A stretch of 64,000 nt of DNA from assembly GCF_042242105.1 (NCBI RefSeq), contig NC_092027.1:2203506-2267505 (forward strand), written 5' to 3'. Shown piece by piece: positions 44,084 through 63,094 of this stretch (within the stretch, counting starts at the first letter, position 1; each line of letters starts with the position of its first letter). This DNA is from Pempheris klunzingeri. Taxonomy: Eukaryota; Chordata; Actinopteri; Acropomatiformes; Pempheridae. The notes below the pieces were generated by a model that did not search any database, was not told the DNA's origin, and saw nothing but the letters and a program-made list of their open reading frames with translations. The translations under genes and the position numbers were made by a program.

Positions 44084-47080
44084 CTTATGGATGAACCACA
44101 AATCCAACCAGGGCTGCGTAACACTGGTGTCGCCGTATGATGTCACAAGGCCGGCATCACTTACTAAATAAGGACACGGACGCGAGATGAAGCTTAATCT
44201 GAAGTCCCCGTTAGAGAATCATCAAGCATCTCTGATGATCTCAGCGAGTACCCATGATGCACGAGGACAAACGGTGGATTAGCAACAAATTGAACCAATA
44301 AGGACGAGGCTTGTGGCTTAGAGGCGCAGTGTAGTATCTAGGTGACATTACCTGAGCCTGAGCACAGAGGTTAACAGTTCCCAACAAGTGTTTTAGCGTC
44401 TTAAGCAGGCAAATGGCCAACGGGCACGCTGTCAGCATGACACAATTAAGCGTCTACTGTTTTCAGTTTTCCCTTTGAAAGCACTAATGTCAGCTGTAGA
44501 CCATGATGGAGGTTTTGGTGTCCTGACGTGAACAAACACACAACTGCAGAAATCAGTCTTTGTGTCGCCTGACCTTGACATCAGTGTCATTGATTTGTTC
44601 AAGAATCGTCTTTTTCCCGGCTCAAAATTCAGTTGTATTATTAGAAAAGTACGTGAGTGTCTACGAAAAAGCATTAAATTTTACAGTTTGTTTGTACAAA
44701 AACACATTATTGCACCTTTACAACCACCAACAAGAACTTTGATGTTGAAATGTTCCCTTTAAATGAGTGAAATCACTTGATGATTTTGTAGTTTTTGGGT
44801 CGCCTCTGCTCCGCTGCACCGCTCTCAATGAAATGCTTACTGAGCATCTTTTGTAATCTTCTGCCAAACAACTGGAGCAGCAACTGTTATGTGAGCTCTT
44901 CGCCGCGCTGTGAGCCAAAGCTCTTTGACCGAACCTGAGCAGGAATCCACGTCCGCCTCTGGTTATGTTAGTGCCTCGTCCGTGCCATCATTTGGATTAA
45001 AACTCTGTGTGTAATGTGAAAGATCCCATGAGAAATTATCACCAGAATCTGCAGAGCATTTTAGCATCTTTCAGCTCATTGTTTCGGTTAACATTTGTGT
45101 TCATCAATGCTGTTTCCAGAAGCATCGAGCAGCAAAGAATCTCTGATAAACCACACTGATCTCAGTCTTCTCTGCACCAAACTACAGACAGACACAGCTG
45201 GAGACTAACTGGTGAGCAGAGAGTTGGTGGAGACCAAAAACAGAGCTAAAAGAGAGTGAATATTTGACTTTAATCAACTACAAATAGAGAGACGGTGACA
45301 TGGTGATAATGATAATGTGATAACATGTCAGAGTTGTGTTTACAGCTTCTTCCACCACCCTCAAGTAGCCACATAAAAAAGTAGGAGTTCATCTTTTTTT
45401 TTTTTATCATGTGCGGAAACAACCATGACTCATCTCATCAACTATTTCCCATCATGCCAGCTCTCTTCAAACTCAAAAAACAGAGAGGTCCCTGCCGATC
45501 TCTCAGCGGTGCATCCATCAAACTCATCATTTCAAGACTTCGAGTGAGGTGAACTCTTCTTAACGGGTCGGAAAATAGAAATTAATGGCAAATGATTAGT
45601 TTATTCCACTAAATTCCTTTGTTAGCAGTAAAGTTTATAGTATCGGTAAACCTGTTGCCAGGCAGTTTCAGAGGAGAGTCTCATTAGCTTTAGACCCAGT
45701 GGGGAATAGTAACGTGCTACGTTTAATCCGTTACGTTTACTTGAGTCATTTACTTTTTACTCTTACTTGAATACATTTATGATAAAATATATGTACTTCC
45801 GCTCCATTACATTGGATTTTACACTTGGTGCTACTTTTACAGAGACATTTAAGGCGTGAGGTGTGAGTGGAGTACTTTTACTTCTACTTAAGTCACTATG
45901 ATTATAAATGAACTCTCTCTGAGCACTCCACCCCAGGACCCAAACCATCATCTTTTACCCTCCTGTAGTGTCGTTGAGTAAGACTCTGGATGTCTACCAG
46001 CTCCAGGCTGCAGCTGTAGCTGACCCTGACCTCTGACCTCCCTCTGCAGTGGAGGTGTAATTAATATCACTTCCCAACCACACACCTTCCCTGGAAGTCT
46101 TTTCTCAAGCCACAAGTCAGATCGCAGGATGCCAAAGGGGGGGGGGGGGTGGACCGAACAGGATCAACTCTCATTGAAGACCTGCTCTCTTTCCTGTCAC
46201 GACTCGACCCAAAACCTGTCTCACTGTCCTCCTGCCCCTCTGTGTTAGATTTGACCGTCCATATCACAAAGCCATCCTGGAGAAGAAATGAATCCAGCGT
46301 GCAGATGATTTGGTCTGTAAACATTTTCAGATGTGTTACCCTGTTCTTTAAAAGGCTCCGTTCTCCCTTCCTGTGTGGAGCAGCTGACAGTTCTTGTCTC
46401 ATTTTGAGGCAAAACTCTGCGTTTGACTCTTGATCCACTTTTCGTCCCTGCCTTTGCTGTGTGTCAGGTGTGACGCACGTTTTGCCTGACCTGCTCTAAT
46501 TCCCTAACGAGATCGGCCGTCCCCGGATATCCCATTAGACCCTGATTAACTGGGCTCAGCTCATTAGCTCTGACAAACCAATTCACCCCTGTCAACCTCC
46601 GCCCCAGACTGTCCATCCCTGCTCCAGCATCCTGTCAAGAATCAATGAGCACAATGTCAGCTCTCTGTCATCACCAAAATATCCTTAAAACCAAACCACC
46701 AATCAAAATGATGTCTCATTTCTGAATGAAAGGTTGCAGATGTTACTTAAAAGGATTAAAAGCTGTTAGAATGAGGTTTGGTGTTTATCATGTTCCTGTT
46801 TGCACCTGAAACTCATTTAATAGAATAAAACAACAGCATATTCTTTCATATCTGATTACGTGCATGGCTCCTTTTTTCAGTTTCTGCAACAGGTGTCATT
46901 TCTTGGGAAACATACACAATCTTTTTTTTTCCTGCTCTCTCATATTCTCACATTTCATCTCCACCTGTTCCCTTTCTCCTCCTGCCTTGTTCGTTCATTT
47001 CTTCACCTGCTCTTGTCTTTTGACCTCATAGCCTCATTTTCTCCCTCCAATCGGTTTACCTATCTCCTCTTGCCATGCTC
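40900..47080. other. Intergenic between lectin gene and gnb3
   Basis: No coding exon recognised on either strand. It holds a (TAA)n run at 41479-41502, a (GT)n run at 44047-44082, a poly-G tract at about 46138-46149, and a block at about 45704-45900 (repeats of TACTTTTACTT-type sequence) that looks like a common teleost interspersed repeat. Non-coding RNAs cannot be excluded. Confidence 0.5.
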
Positions 47081-47088
47081 CCTCTCAC

Positions 47089-47117
47089 CGTCTCTCTCTC
47101 TCTCTCTCTCTCTCTCT
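47089..47117 (+). repeat. (TC)n tract upstream of the putative gnb3 first exon
   Basis: An almost pure CT run in a pyrimidine-rich region (about 46920-47210), followed by a GA-rich segment. Confidence 0.9.
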
Positions 47118-47219
47118 TGCTCTCGCTCTCCTTCCCTATTTCCATCTTTGAGCTTTATCCCTTCATCCCTTATCTCCTTCATCCCCTCCAATCCTCATCT
47201 GTTCTTCACTGTGGAGGAA

Positions 47220-47416
47220 GGGAGAGAGAAAGAGAGAGTTTTTCACAAGTAAGCTCCCAGCAGTCTGCCGGGGGAGAGCGTCGGAGGAGCCAGTGAGCAG
47301 GTTGTGCACCCTGGGATTGTGGGATCTAAAAAAGCTCCAAGGGGAACAGAGAGTCGGAGGTGTCTGGGACCTGCAGCTGCACGGGAGGAGAAGGGACCAC
47401 CTTGTGCGTGGAAAAG
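47220..47416 (+). other. Possible non-coding first exon of gnb3
   Basis: A purine-rich, GC-richer segment ends in a near-perfect donor (GAAAAG then GTGAGTTT at 47417). It is followed by about 2.6 kb before the gnb3 ATG exon, which itself is preceded by acceptor-like CCGTCAG at 50034-50040. The 5' edge is a guess; transcript evidence would decide. Confidence 0.35.
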
Positions 47417-48397
47417 GTGAGTTTCTTCTTTTATGCATCTATAGTTGCATTCTCCTCAGGTGCTTCCTCTGCTGCTGGAAAACGCTTGGAGAGGCTGTGA
47501 AATGCTGTGAAGCTGCATCATCAAACCTTTTAAAGAGGTTTTAAAGAGAAAAAAAAAGTGGATTTCTGCTTTTTTGAGATTGGAAAAACAGGAAGTGGAC
47601 TCTTGATTTGTGAGAAACTTGTACATTACTGAGGATTTTCTGCACATGGCTGCTTGCAAGCTGTGAAATATAGCTGCAGCTTGTGCATTTGCATTTGGAG
47701 AAGCCTGAGTTTTCATCCAGCATTCACCTCTAAGTTGGTTTATAAAATTCAGCCACCATTTTTCCCGCCAGAAGCCTACTCCACTCTACAGACTCTTTTA
47801 AATGCAAGTGCCAGAATAATTTATCAGTCCCTTAGAAGACTGCATCCACGGCAATGATTCCTTAAAGCTTTTGAAGGTGATCTTTGGATTGTAGGGAAGC
47901 TGCTAAAGAGGATTGGTGCCTCAGGTGCGGCAGCACTAAGCTGCAGTCTGATCTATCACACAAGGCCAAACCTCGTCCAGCTCACTTGGTCTGCAGTTAC
48001 TGCTGCATGCTGGGTGTTCTCGAGCTGCTCTTGCAAGGTTTTGTCTTTTTCAGAGACAAATATTCTCCGTGGCTTCAGCTGGTCATTTTTAGCTCCGGTA
48101 AATGGTTCATCTTGAGAACAAACGCACATCTATATGTGGGAGCACAAACGCACCATCATTTCCATCAAATATAAGAACAGGGAAGTAGAGGAGGAGCTGC
48201 TGATGTTTGACTATACACACTAATCAAAAATGGTGACAGACCCTCCACATCTACCATCGTCCACACCGCCCTCCCTCCTTCCCTCTCTGATCCTGAGGTA
48301 AAGAGCAGTCAGTAATCGGATGACAGGAGATTTGACCAGGAAAGCTTCTCTTAAGATCTCCTGCCTGGGATTTAAAGCCCTGTAGCAACCCCCTCAG

Positions 48398-48431
48398 CAC
48401 CACCACCACCACCACCACCACCACCACCACC
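48398..48431 (+). repeat. (CAC)n trinucleotide repeat
   Basis: About eleven CAC/CCA triplets between the putative first exon and the coding part of gnb3. Confidence 0.9.
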
Positions 48432-50064
48432 GCCACTGCCCTCCCATACCCTCCACCCTCCATCCTGCATCCTGTCACAGGGTCAAGCTGCTACCTGTGC
48501 TGCACGTAGGCCTCGTCCTGAACCTTCACCTCTACTTTTGACCTTATTGTACACTTGTTGGGCTGCAACTTAACAACTACTATTCTTTTATTAACATTTA
48601 TCTTCAATCAATTAAGTGTTAAGTCTATGAAGTGTCAGAAAATAGTGGAACCATCATAATTTGGCCACTGAACATTTTAAAATGTCACTGACTTCTCTAA
48701 AAGTTTTATTTTTCCTGCATCACTAATCTCCTGGTGAAACATAAGCATAGTAATAGGAGGAAGGATTGGAGCTGTAACAGAGAGCGTTTAAATGACAAGC
48801 AGCAGAATCATGCATGAGGGTAGTTGGTGTTAGATTAGTCAGACGTCAGTATCCTATTACAGAGTATTAGGCATGTACACTGAAGTACCGCACGCTGGGC
48901 TTCTGGGACATGAATTATGTCAACGCAAAGGAAGCAGTCAGTTAGAAAAGACAGCGGGGAGGTGTAACACCTGGGAAACAAGCTTTTCTCTACATTAGGT
49001 ATTAGAAACATGTGGACATTCACTGACTGTGATGTTGGTGAAAACGTTGCTGAAGTCCTGGCACTTTGCTCTGGGCTTCTCTCAAAGTGAGAACCTAAAC
49101 CCAAAGCTGGTAAAAAGGGAAAAACTGTGATGCAACACCTTGAATTCAAGAACTTAAATCATAAGATCGCTGGTGCTGAATGTTACACCTCAGCTGAGTA
49201 GTTCACAAAGACCATTAGACCACTTCCTCACTTCCTTCTGTTGGGAATATTTGTTTAATTTATATGCCATAATGTCTAATGTCTCTTATTATTTTATATA
49301 ATACAATATGTGGTAAAAAGATGTGAATAGCAATCCAGGAGGTCTCCGCGTCAAGTAGGCTGCTGTGTTCCCAGCAAGGCCGGAGCCCCGACATGTTTAC
49401 GGGAGATAAAGACCTTCATGCCAAGGCCGGACTGTGATATGACTTTCCTTCCTAACTCATTCATACCTCCTTTCCTCTCTCCTTTACTTTAGCTCTTCCC
49501 TTTGTTTATACTTTAAATGTCTTTTAAATGTTCTCAGCACGTATCCTTTTGTCCCTCCTTTTATCTCTCCATATCTCTCTTCCTCGTGTCTCCCTTCCTC
49601 CCCACTCTGTACATCATCATACATCAGACATGGCCAAGTATGAGAGCTAACAGTATTATGACTTTGGTTTAGAGAGGGATTTAACCTGCCAGGTATGTGT
49701 CTAATCTTTGCTCTAGACTTGATGGTGTAAGAGCAGCCCAAGTGTTCCAGATCAAGGTATCAGGGTCACTGAGTGATGCACAGGCTGGTTAGTGGATCTT
49801 TGTCTGTACTGCACTGAACTGTCCTGCAGGATCAGGACACAAGGATTTACATTCACCTTTTCATTCCCTGAATTCCTTCAGGTGTCGTTGTGGCATTGTG
49901 ATACTTTATGGTGCAAGAAGAGAGACCGATGTCCCAAGATCAAGACTGAACTAATCGATAAGGTCTTTTTCCTCTTCACTCCCATCCTCCTTCTGTCTCT
50001 CTCCCTCCTGTTTCGCAGTGACAGTTTTGCTTTCCGTCAGTAACATCCCCTCGCAACCGTCGCC

Positions 50065-53000
50065 ATGGCAGCTGAGAAAGCTGAAATGGACAAACTGAAA
50101 AAGGAGTGCGATGGCCTCCGTGCACAGATTGAGGTGAGCAGAGGCGAAACACACAGTCGTACTTCCTGCAGTTCAGATCTCTGGAAGCATCACGAGGCCA
50201 CATCGTCGCTGTCAATCATGTATTTCCATGAGAAGCCTCCTTTTTGTGTTTCAAACCATGAAGAAACATTTGATTTTTCAATTTACTTACTAAAGATCAA
50301 GCTACAGCTAAATGTTTCACTGGGCAGCGACAATAGGTTAAATAAACTTTCACTGTTACTATTACTAAAAACAGCACTACTGTTACAAGTGCTGATATTT
50401 TCCTATCACTTCCAACGGCTCTACCTCTGATCTTCATGCCATTAAAGGCTCACCAGTGTGCAGGTGAACAGAACAAAACTGAGCCTGCATTACATAATCT
50501 AGGAGGAGACCCTCTGAGTGAAGTTTACCTTCCTCTTCCTGACTCCAGCCGTCTGTCTCTTCTTCCTCCCCAACATGTCGTTCCCTGTGTGACCACCAGA
50601 CGGCCCGTAAGGCTGTGAACGATGGCAGCATGTCAGCAGCAGCAGGGGGCGTAGCCTCAGTGGGCCGAGTCCAGCTGAAGCTCAGGAAGACACTGAAGGG
50701 TCACCTGGCCAAAATCTACTCCCTGCACTGGGCGGCTGACTCCAGGTGAGGAGGACTCCCCCGCCACTGCACATCAAAGCTATAAGAGGTTTATTCAGCC
50801 CCAGTAAGCTGAGACAATGAGGCAGCACGCACGACACCAGGACCCTGAAACTGAAACAGCTAAATGGAATCATCATTTACACCTGTGCAGTTCCTGCTGT
50901 GACTTTTCAAAAGGCAAATATTATACAGTAACTCCCTGAGGCAGAAATAATGTCAACGATTCAGTGAAGTTTCAGTGGAAGAAGCCAAACAGAAACTGAG
51001 AGGAAGTCTTCCCGCAGTTTGGATGAGGTTTAGTTTTTACCTGAGTGGAGAAAGAAACTGAGTTAGAAATCTGTGAGCACATTAGCGGCCTCACAGACTG
51101 ACTTTTTCTTTTACACAAATTTAATTTCTCTCTTCTTTTTTTTTATTTTTTACAACGACACTGTGTGGAGGCTCAGCCAGGCAACACTTAAATGTAGATA
51201 ATCCAGCTTAGCTGCACTGTCACACACGGTTAGAAGGAAACATGAGTAGGTTTGTCCAACAATCCAATATACTCTAAAACAATTATCCACTCGAAACATC
51301 TTCCAGATATTAGATTACTGCTGTATTTCATTGTATAATATGCGACTTAAAGTGCTTTGAATAAAGCTCAGCTTCTGTCACATCATGAGGACAATTACTG
51401 GACTGTGATGTCAGCTAATAGTTTTCATAGTGTCCATATTCAAAATAATAAAGCCTCTGTCTGTCTGTCTGTCTCACAGGCAAATGGTCAGTGCATCACA
51501 GGATGGCAAGCTGCTCATCTGGGACACCTTCACAGGGAACAAGGTGAGATCAACGGAACCTATACTGCCGATTATATAATAGATTGTAAAGTTGGTTATA
51601 TGTAAACATATATAAGCTCCTACAGCAGCCATGAAGTATCTTCACGTGTTCTGCAGCAGGGCCTTTTGTTACCGAGTCATCTGTTGATTATTTTCTCAAT
51701 TAATCATTTGGTCAAGAGCACAAGGTGGCACAGTTAGTTCAAACCCCTAAAATATTCAGTTTATTATTCTGTAAAACCAAGAAGAGCAGCAAATGTTCAC
51801 ATTTGAAAATCTGGTTCAATCAAATTTGGAGAACTTCTGCTTGTAAAAGGACAACTAATCAATTAATTGGTTAATCGACTGATCGTTGCAGCTCTATTCT
51901 GCAGTGGCTGCACAGCTTCAAGGGAAACATTGAATTTGACCTGTCAGCTGTTGGTTGTTAAACGTGTTTGAGTATTTGTAGGAGAGTAAATATCATTGAT
52001 ATCGTATTTCATCACGTGTTCGGCTATTATCTGTCACAAGCTTTGACTTTGTGCACTGATTCTACACAGAAAAGAAGTTATTTGATCACGCTGTTAGTTA
52101 GAGGAGCTGAACTGAGCCTGTGATTGGTTGGGGTAGTTTGACCTTCCTGAGGAGCTGCTAATCCTCAAATAATTAGATTAGTCTGGATTTCAGTGGTGAG
52201 ACAAGTACTCAGTGATGGTTTGACTTCTGTTTCCACTTGGTTGGGAGTGAAATCATGACAGGAAGATGGACTGATTTTAAAATTTGGTGCAGATTTACGG
52301 ATATTGAGCAGCGGCAGAAAACATCAGCGCCCAGTGTCCTGTTCCAAACAGCCCATGCCGTTCACACGCTGCTATGAGAAGGAAGTTGTAAACCAGCTAA
52401 ACTAAATTTCCTCTTCCCAGCTGGTTGCTGTCCCACTAAAGTCAGCTTGGGTGATGAGTGTCGCCTTCGCCCCCTCTGGCAACCTGGTGGCCAGCGGCGG
52501 TCTGGATAACATGTGCACGGTGTACAACATCAAGGCTGCCAGCCCCAAGACCCTCAGGGAGCTGGACGCACACACCGGTGAGGGCGACACACACCGCCGT
52601 CTCCCAGAATGCACTGAGGGACACATCAAAATCGAGTTTATGTTACATAAAAGCATGAAAAGAAGTTAAATTGAGTAACTGTCAGGCTGAAATGCTGATT
52701 TCTCTCCCACCCAGGTTACCTGTCTTGCTGCCGTTTCCTTAGCGACACGGAGATCCTGACAGCCTCTGGTGATACCACCTGGTGAGATTATCATCATCAT
52801 CATTTTACCCTCAGCCACAACAGCCAACATGGTTAGCAGAGTCGACCACAAAATGTCATGTTTAAAGGGGAAAAGCAGAGTTTTGATCCACTGGAATTAT
52901 TGTTGTGTTGTGGAACAGCATTTTCCATCAACACAAATTGAAGGACTTAATTAATATGCATAATGGTGTTCTTAAAGGAATACTACAACATTTTGAACGA

Positions 53001-54498
53001 TAAAACTATTTGCAGACCTCTTTGAGAAAATCTGGATCGGTTTTATCTCGGTGCGTTGACTCCAAAGTGTCCTTTAACACATGTGGACATACAGATTAAG
53101 CATGTGTGTGTTAACTATGAGGTAACTAACACAGTGGAGCTGTTTACTGACCTGAGGAAGAGTAACGCTGAACAAAACCATCTTGCTGACAAGGTACAAC
53201 AGATGCAGATGATTTTGGTTCTGATTGTACTTTTACCTTTCTACACATTCTAGCTAACTGTCTTTGTGTTAAGCTAAACTAAGCTAAGCTAGTATTAATC
53301 TAATTTAATAGAAAATGGATGTTACATACAACATAATGTTCACTTTTATTTTTGACCCTTTTCTTCCAACATATTTTTTAAATTAAGTTCCTTGAACACC
53401 AAGATTTATTGTGTCTTTTCTCACGAGACTTCACTGAAACTACTGTCTGCAGTTTTCAATGATGCTCCATGAGGTTTTCACAAGAGACCTGATTCAAGGA
53501 GGCCAGAGGATCCAACATGTGGTCCATCCTTTCATCCTTTCTTTTCTTTGCTCTTCATCATCTGTAACGCTCTTCCTCCCTCTCCTCCTCAGCTGCCTGT
53601 GGGACCTGGAGACTGGCAAGCAGAAGATCGTCTTCACCAACCACATTGGAGACTGCATGTCACTGGCTCTCGCCAGTGACCAGAACACCTTCATCTCTGG
53701 AGCCTGTGACTCTCTGGCCAAGCTGTGGGACCTGAGGGAAGGCGCCTGCAAGCAGACCTTCTCTGGACACACCAGCGACATCAACGCCATCCAGGTGAGG
53801 AGCCCACTGAGATCACACCAGACATAATAAAACCTTTGTACCTGAACCAGGCCGACAAAAGTGGAGGAAAGCCATAACGGATGTATTTTCTACATCCTGC
53901 ATATAAACAAAAACCGTCCTTTTCCTCTTCTCTCCCCGCCTCAGTTCTTCCCCAGTGGAAATGCCATCATCACAGGCTCCGACGACTGCAGCTGCAAGAT
54001 GTACGACCTGCGCGCCGACCAGGAGGTGATCACCTACCAGGACAGCAGCCTGAACTCCGGCGTCACGTCCGTGGCTCTCTCCAACTCAGGCCGCCTTATC
54101 TTTGCAGGATACGACGACTTCAACTGCCACATCTGGGACTCACTGAAGGGAGAGAAAGTTGGTGAGTGGGGAAAAAAATTCAAATGTAGAATATATGCAG
54201 CGTGGCCAATAAATATCTGCAAATAATAATATCATATGAGTGATTAAAGTCTCTTTTCTTTCCCGTCTTTACCTCCCTTGTCCTATTTTCCTTTCCCTTC
54301 ACTTCTTTTAATTGTTTACCTTTACTTGTACACCTTCTCTCTCTCCTCTTACCTCCTCCCCCCTCCTCTTTCCTCTCCTCTCCTCATACAGGTGTACTGT
54401 CCGGCCACGACAACAGGGTGAGCTGCACCGGCGTTCCCGAGGACGGCATGGGTGTCTGCACAGGATCTTGGGACAGCTTCCTCAAACTGTGGAACTGA
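50065..54498 (+). CDS. gnb3: G protein beta subunit 3 (cone transducin beta type)
   Basis: Eight coding exons: 50065-50133, 50600-50745, 51480-51543, 52421-52577, 52715-52781, 53593-53794, 53945-54161 and 54392-54498. They join in frame to 342 residues. An N-terminal coiled-coil helix ([14 protein letters not shown]) that would hold the gamma subunit is followed by a seven-bladed WD propeller, with [43 protein letters not shown] and the end [11 protein letters not shown]. Exon limits match those I know for beta 1-4 genes. The protein has four extra N-terminal residues and is two shorter in the loop before ELDAHTG, against 340 in most family members. Assignment to beta 3 rests on neighbours tpi1 and eno2 and on the divergent sequence; the a/b fish paralogue is undecided. 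It acts with Galpha-t and Ggamma in phototransduction (family knowledge). Confidence 0.9.
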
Positions 54499-54837
54499 GG
54501 CGTCCCAGTGGAGGAAAACCCCGGGAAAGAGAGAGGAGGAGGATGGGGAGGAGAAGAGGAGGAAGAAGATGAAAGGGGGGAGGAAAAGGGTCAAGATGGG
54601 GAGGAGGAGAGGAGAGGAAAATAAACTAGGAGACGAGTGGGGTTGGAGGATATCTGGATCTTCCTCTCTTTCTCTCTCCTTCTCTACTTCTCCCTCATTC
54701 ACGTATGCAAAAATCTGAGAGGTTGTGAATGAGTCACGTTGTATAAATGGCATCAGGTAAACGGTGCACGATGCATCTCATTGTATTTACGAGAGAGATT
54801 TACTGTTGTCGAGGCGATTTAAATACTGAAATGATAA

Positions 54838-54843
54838 AATAAA
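54838..54843 (+). terminator. Candidate polyadenylation signal of gnb3
   Basis: AATAAA about 340 bp past the stop. A second AATAAA at 55444-55449 offers a longer 3' UTR. Confidence 0.55.
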
Positions 54844-55490
54844 AACATAAAAAAATGATTACAGAGCAGAAAAGAAGCTCTTAATGAGAATGTCAATTAA
54901 ACACATAGACTTTTGACAATAAAAAAAGAAAGAACACGTGAATATTGAAAATAAGACTGTAGGATTACAGATTTATTTTTATTGTCTTTGACCTGTAAAA
55001 GAGCCCTGCACTTATTTAGATAAAAGATTGATATGTAAATTTATTTGTATTTTATAGTTTAACACGTCTAGAATGGAGAGTTGATGTACAGTTTCCCCTT
55101 TTTTTTTTTGGGCTGCACATACCCACAGTATGTGTGTACGGTAGAGCCGCCATCTTGGGTCCCCCGCTAACAACCAGCAGCTTTTGATCCAAGATGGCTG
55201 CTGCTGTTTCCCCCGTCTCACCGTGAAAATCTGCTGGTGTGCCCAGACGAATGAAGGTTCGAAGGGTGGAGCCAGGCGGCAGGATGCGAGTCTGGCACCC
55301 GGGCGGCCGTTTGACCCGTGAAAACACTCTGCAAAGTCCTGTAAACTTTATTTCACTCCCCTGGGTTCAGCTGCATTTTGTAGTGCTTTTACACTTGTGC
55401 AGTTCCTCTGTAAAAAGACGAAATGTTTGTTGAAAATCTTTCTAATAAACATAGAATTCTGCATTAACTCCACGTCAGAGCCGCTGTGTT

Positions 55491-60410
<4,920 letters not shown>

Positions 60411-61275
60411 TAGACACGTGAAAACGGCCCCCATCGGGACCAGAGAAAAACAGCCCGCCCTTTAGATTGTCACCATGTGTCTCAAACCTGGGCTGACTGG
60501 TCCGCAGACAGACGTCGAGTTAGAGAAAGGTTTATTTTTGCAATATATACGTTATATAATGAGGTAAAGAGGGTGGGAAGATTGATTCAATTGAGTTTTC
60601 GGTCATTGTTTTGGCTTTCAATTGTGTGAATTTAGCTCATTTCAGTCATTTTTACCATTAAATCTGCTTCTGAAGCACTGAAGAAGTCAGCAAACACCCT
60701 TTTAATCAGGTTTTCACACCTTCAGCTGAGTTAAGTGTCCTGTTTTACAGAGGAAATACGTTTTTTTTTCACATGACGTTTCTCTTTACTCTGGAGGTCG
60801 AAGTGGTTTAGAGAAGAGAGGGAGGAAATATGAAACACTGAAGAAGACTGAAGACTGTGCTGATGTGTGTGAATGAGAGGAAACGTCTGTATCGGTGACA
60901 TGTCAGCACTTCTCGTCCTGATCTGCTGTTCATTTGAGCTGCAGTGACAGCGGAGGATCAGTCAGCCCAGGTCCTTTTGTGTGTTTGCCAGTAGATTGAT
61001 AACAGTGTTGTATTAATGATGCACTCTCTCACCACCTGTCACTGCAGGCCCCTTGACAATACAAGCTGTAGATGCAATGTCCTTAAATATTTAATATTAT
61101 ACACATAGAAAGGTGGTTTTTGAAGGGTCAGGGACTTTTATTTTGAAATGTTGAAGTCGTCACCAATAGGCACTAAAGCTTTAAGTAGGTAACACTGCAC
61201 TTTATCTGTGTTTAACACTGGGCGGCGTGTGTTCATCACAGTCAAATAAGGAGGATGTGACTAATGCACTGAAGG

Positions 61276-61281
61276 AATAAA
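61276..61281 (+). terminator. Polyadenylation signal of tpi1
   Basis: AATAAA within AATAAATAAAAA, followed by a T/GT-rich stretch, about 870 bp after the stop codon. Confidence 0.65.
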
Positions 61282-62143
61282 TAAAAATGTGGAAAGAGGT
61301 TTTATTGTGTGTTTATTGGCTGGTTACATCAGTCAGGTTCACATCAGCACGACCCAACAGACGTGTCAGGGAAGAAACTCTGGGTTTACCCCGAGTGGTG
61401 TGTCATATTGGGAAGATAAACATCTGACCTCCAGGAGCAGAATGTTAAGTAGCTCAAATTAGCCCGACCTTAAATGAACCCAAAAACATCAGATGTAATA
61501 GGAAAACACTAACCGGGAATATTCTTCCTTTACTTTCCTGACACATACGTCAGGTTTTGAATGCAGGACTTGTAGTAAAAGTCTTTCCAGTGTGGTAGTT
61601 TTAGTTTTACTTTTATTTAGAATAACTGAATTCTTCTTCCAGCGCTGCTCTGTGATCTCCTGATCATCTCAGATTGTGTGATCTTATCCTGTGTTCTTAG
61701 AAGATATTAGAAAAAAAGCAAACAATTCACATTATATTAACAAGACTGTGTAACAACACTGTACATGCAGGACTCATCATAAGTGGACATTTGGAGAAAC
61801 AAAACAAAAAACACCATAATCAGTGAGTTCACACGACTGGCTGATCGTTCAGGTGGATCCGAGGATGATTTGAGCAGTTTGGTTTTCTTATTGCTTCAAA
61901 TCTTTCCCGTCAAACTGAAACTGGAGCAGATCTGAATCTGTAAGAACCAAAGACTTGAGTTTGAAGCAGCTTTCACAGCCGTTCAGACGTCAGAGTGTGA
62001 TACCGTACTTTATTACTTCACTTTCAACCCTCCAGTTTACTTAAGAGTTTACTTAAGACGTAAAAATTAAACTGACCAAGAAACACAGACGCAAAAAAGA
62101 CAAAAAGCTTTTAACTGTGATTGAAATTGTAAATTAACATCTT

Positions 62144-62149
62144 TTTATT
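62144..62149 (-). terminator. Candidate polyadenylation signal of eno2
   Basis: TTTATT on the plus strand is AATAAA in the eno2 sense, about 950 bp past its stop. It would leave roughly 0.85 kb between the two convergent gene ends. Confidence 0.45.
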
Positions 62150-63046
62150 TGACATATTTTCACATTATTTTCAATGACAAGCATTCTTATTTTTTTTGTG
62201 GGTTTTTTTTTTTTTTTAATGATCTTTCTTCTTTTTCAACACAGCTACTCTATCGACATTCAGGAGGAACAGAAGGAACGAAGGGAGATCAGCGTTTCCA
62301 TTTCTTTTTTCTTTTTTTCTTTTTTTCATTTCATTGAGGACGAAGGAGGGATTTCAAGCATAAAGGACAAATAATCAGAATCACATCAGGGCCGGAAGAA
62401 ATCGAGGGTCTGAAACTGAGAAACAGACACGACAAGAAGGAAAAGGAGACAAAAGAGGGAGGGAGGAGGACGGCACAAGTGGGTGGAGTGCAGGTTCTTC
62501 GGTGTCCGGGTGAGAGTGGGACACAACTGAGTGTGTGAGTGTTCAAGTGTTTGTGTGGTTTCACTGGTTGTTTGTTTGTTTGTTTTTTTTAACTCCATCC
62601 CTGAAAACGGCTGCTTTGTGTTTTAAGTTAAAAGTTTTTCATCTCTTTCGGTTTGCGTGCTTCAGTCTACGTTATTCTAATATATCTCTACTTATTTATC
62701 TCTCTGTTTTTACAACGATAATCTTTATTTTTGCAGGTCGGTCCTCTGGCTGTACATGAACTATTCCTTTAAAACTACAGTAACAGTGCATGTCTGGCTT
62801 ATAGATTTTATACTTTTACAGTACTCCCCTGCATGTGCGTGAGCGCGTGTTGCATCTGCGTACTATATATGTGTGTGTAAGAGTTTGTGTGTGTGCATAC
62901 AGCATCATCTCCCTAACTAGAATCCAGTGCATAATTCATTTAGTTATTCATTTTTTGTTTGTTTGGCTCTTTTTGCTCTTTTTCATGAATCTGTGTGATC
63001 TTTCAGTGTGCATGGCTCATTCCATGTTTGTTGTGTCGGTCAGTTC

Positions 63047-63075
63047 ATGTGTGTGTGTGTGTGTGTGTGTGTGTG
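63047..63075 (+). repeat. (GT)n run in the eno2 3' UTR
   Basis: A GT run about 20 bp beyond the eno2 stop codon. A further run begins at about 63978 and continues to the window end. Confidence 0.95.
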
Positions 63076-63094
63076 AGTCATTCGTCTGTCAGTT

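Noticed and set aside
46067-46438. Overlapping frames of about 100 residues on both strands
   Set aside because: No recognisable protein or splice context; they include a poly-G tract and look like chance frames in GC-richer intergenic DNA.
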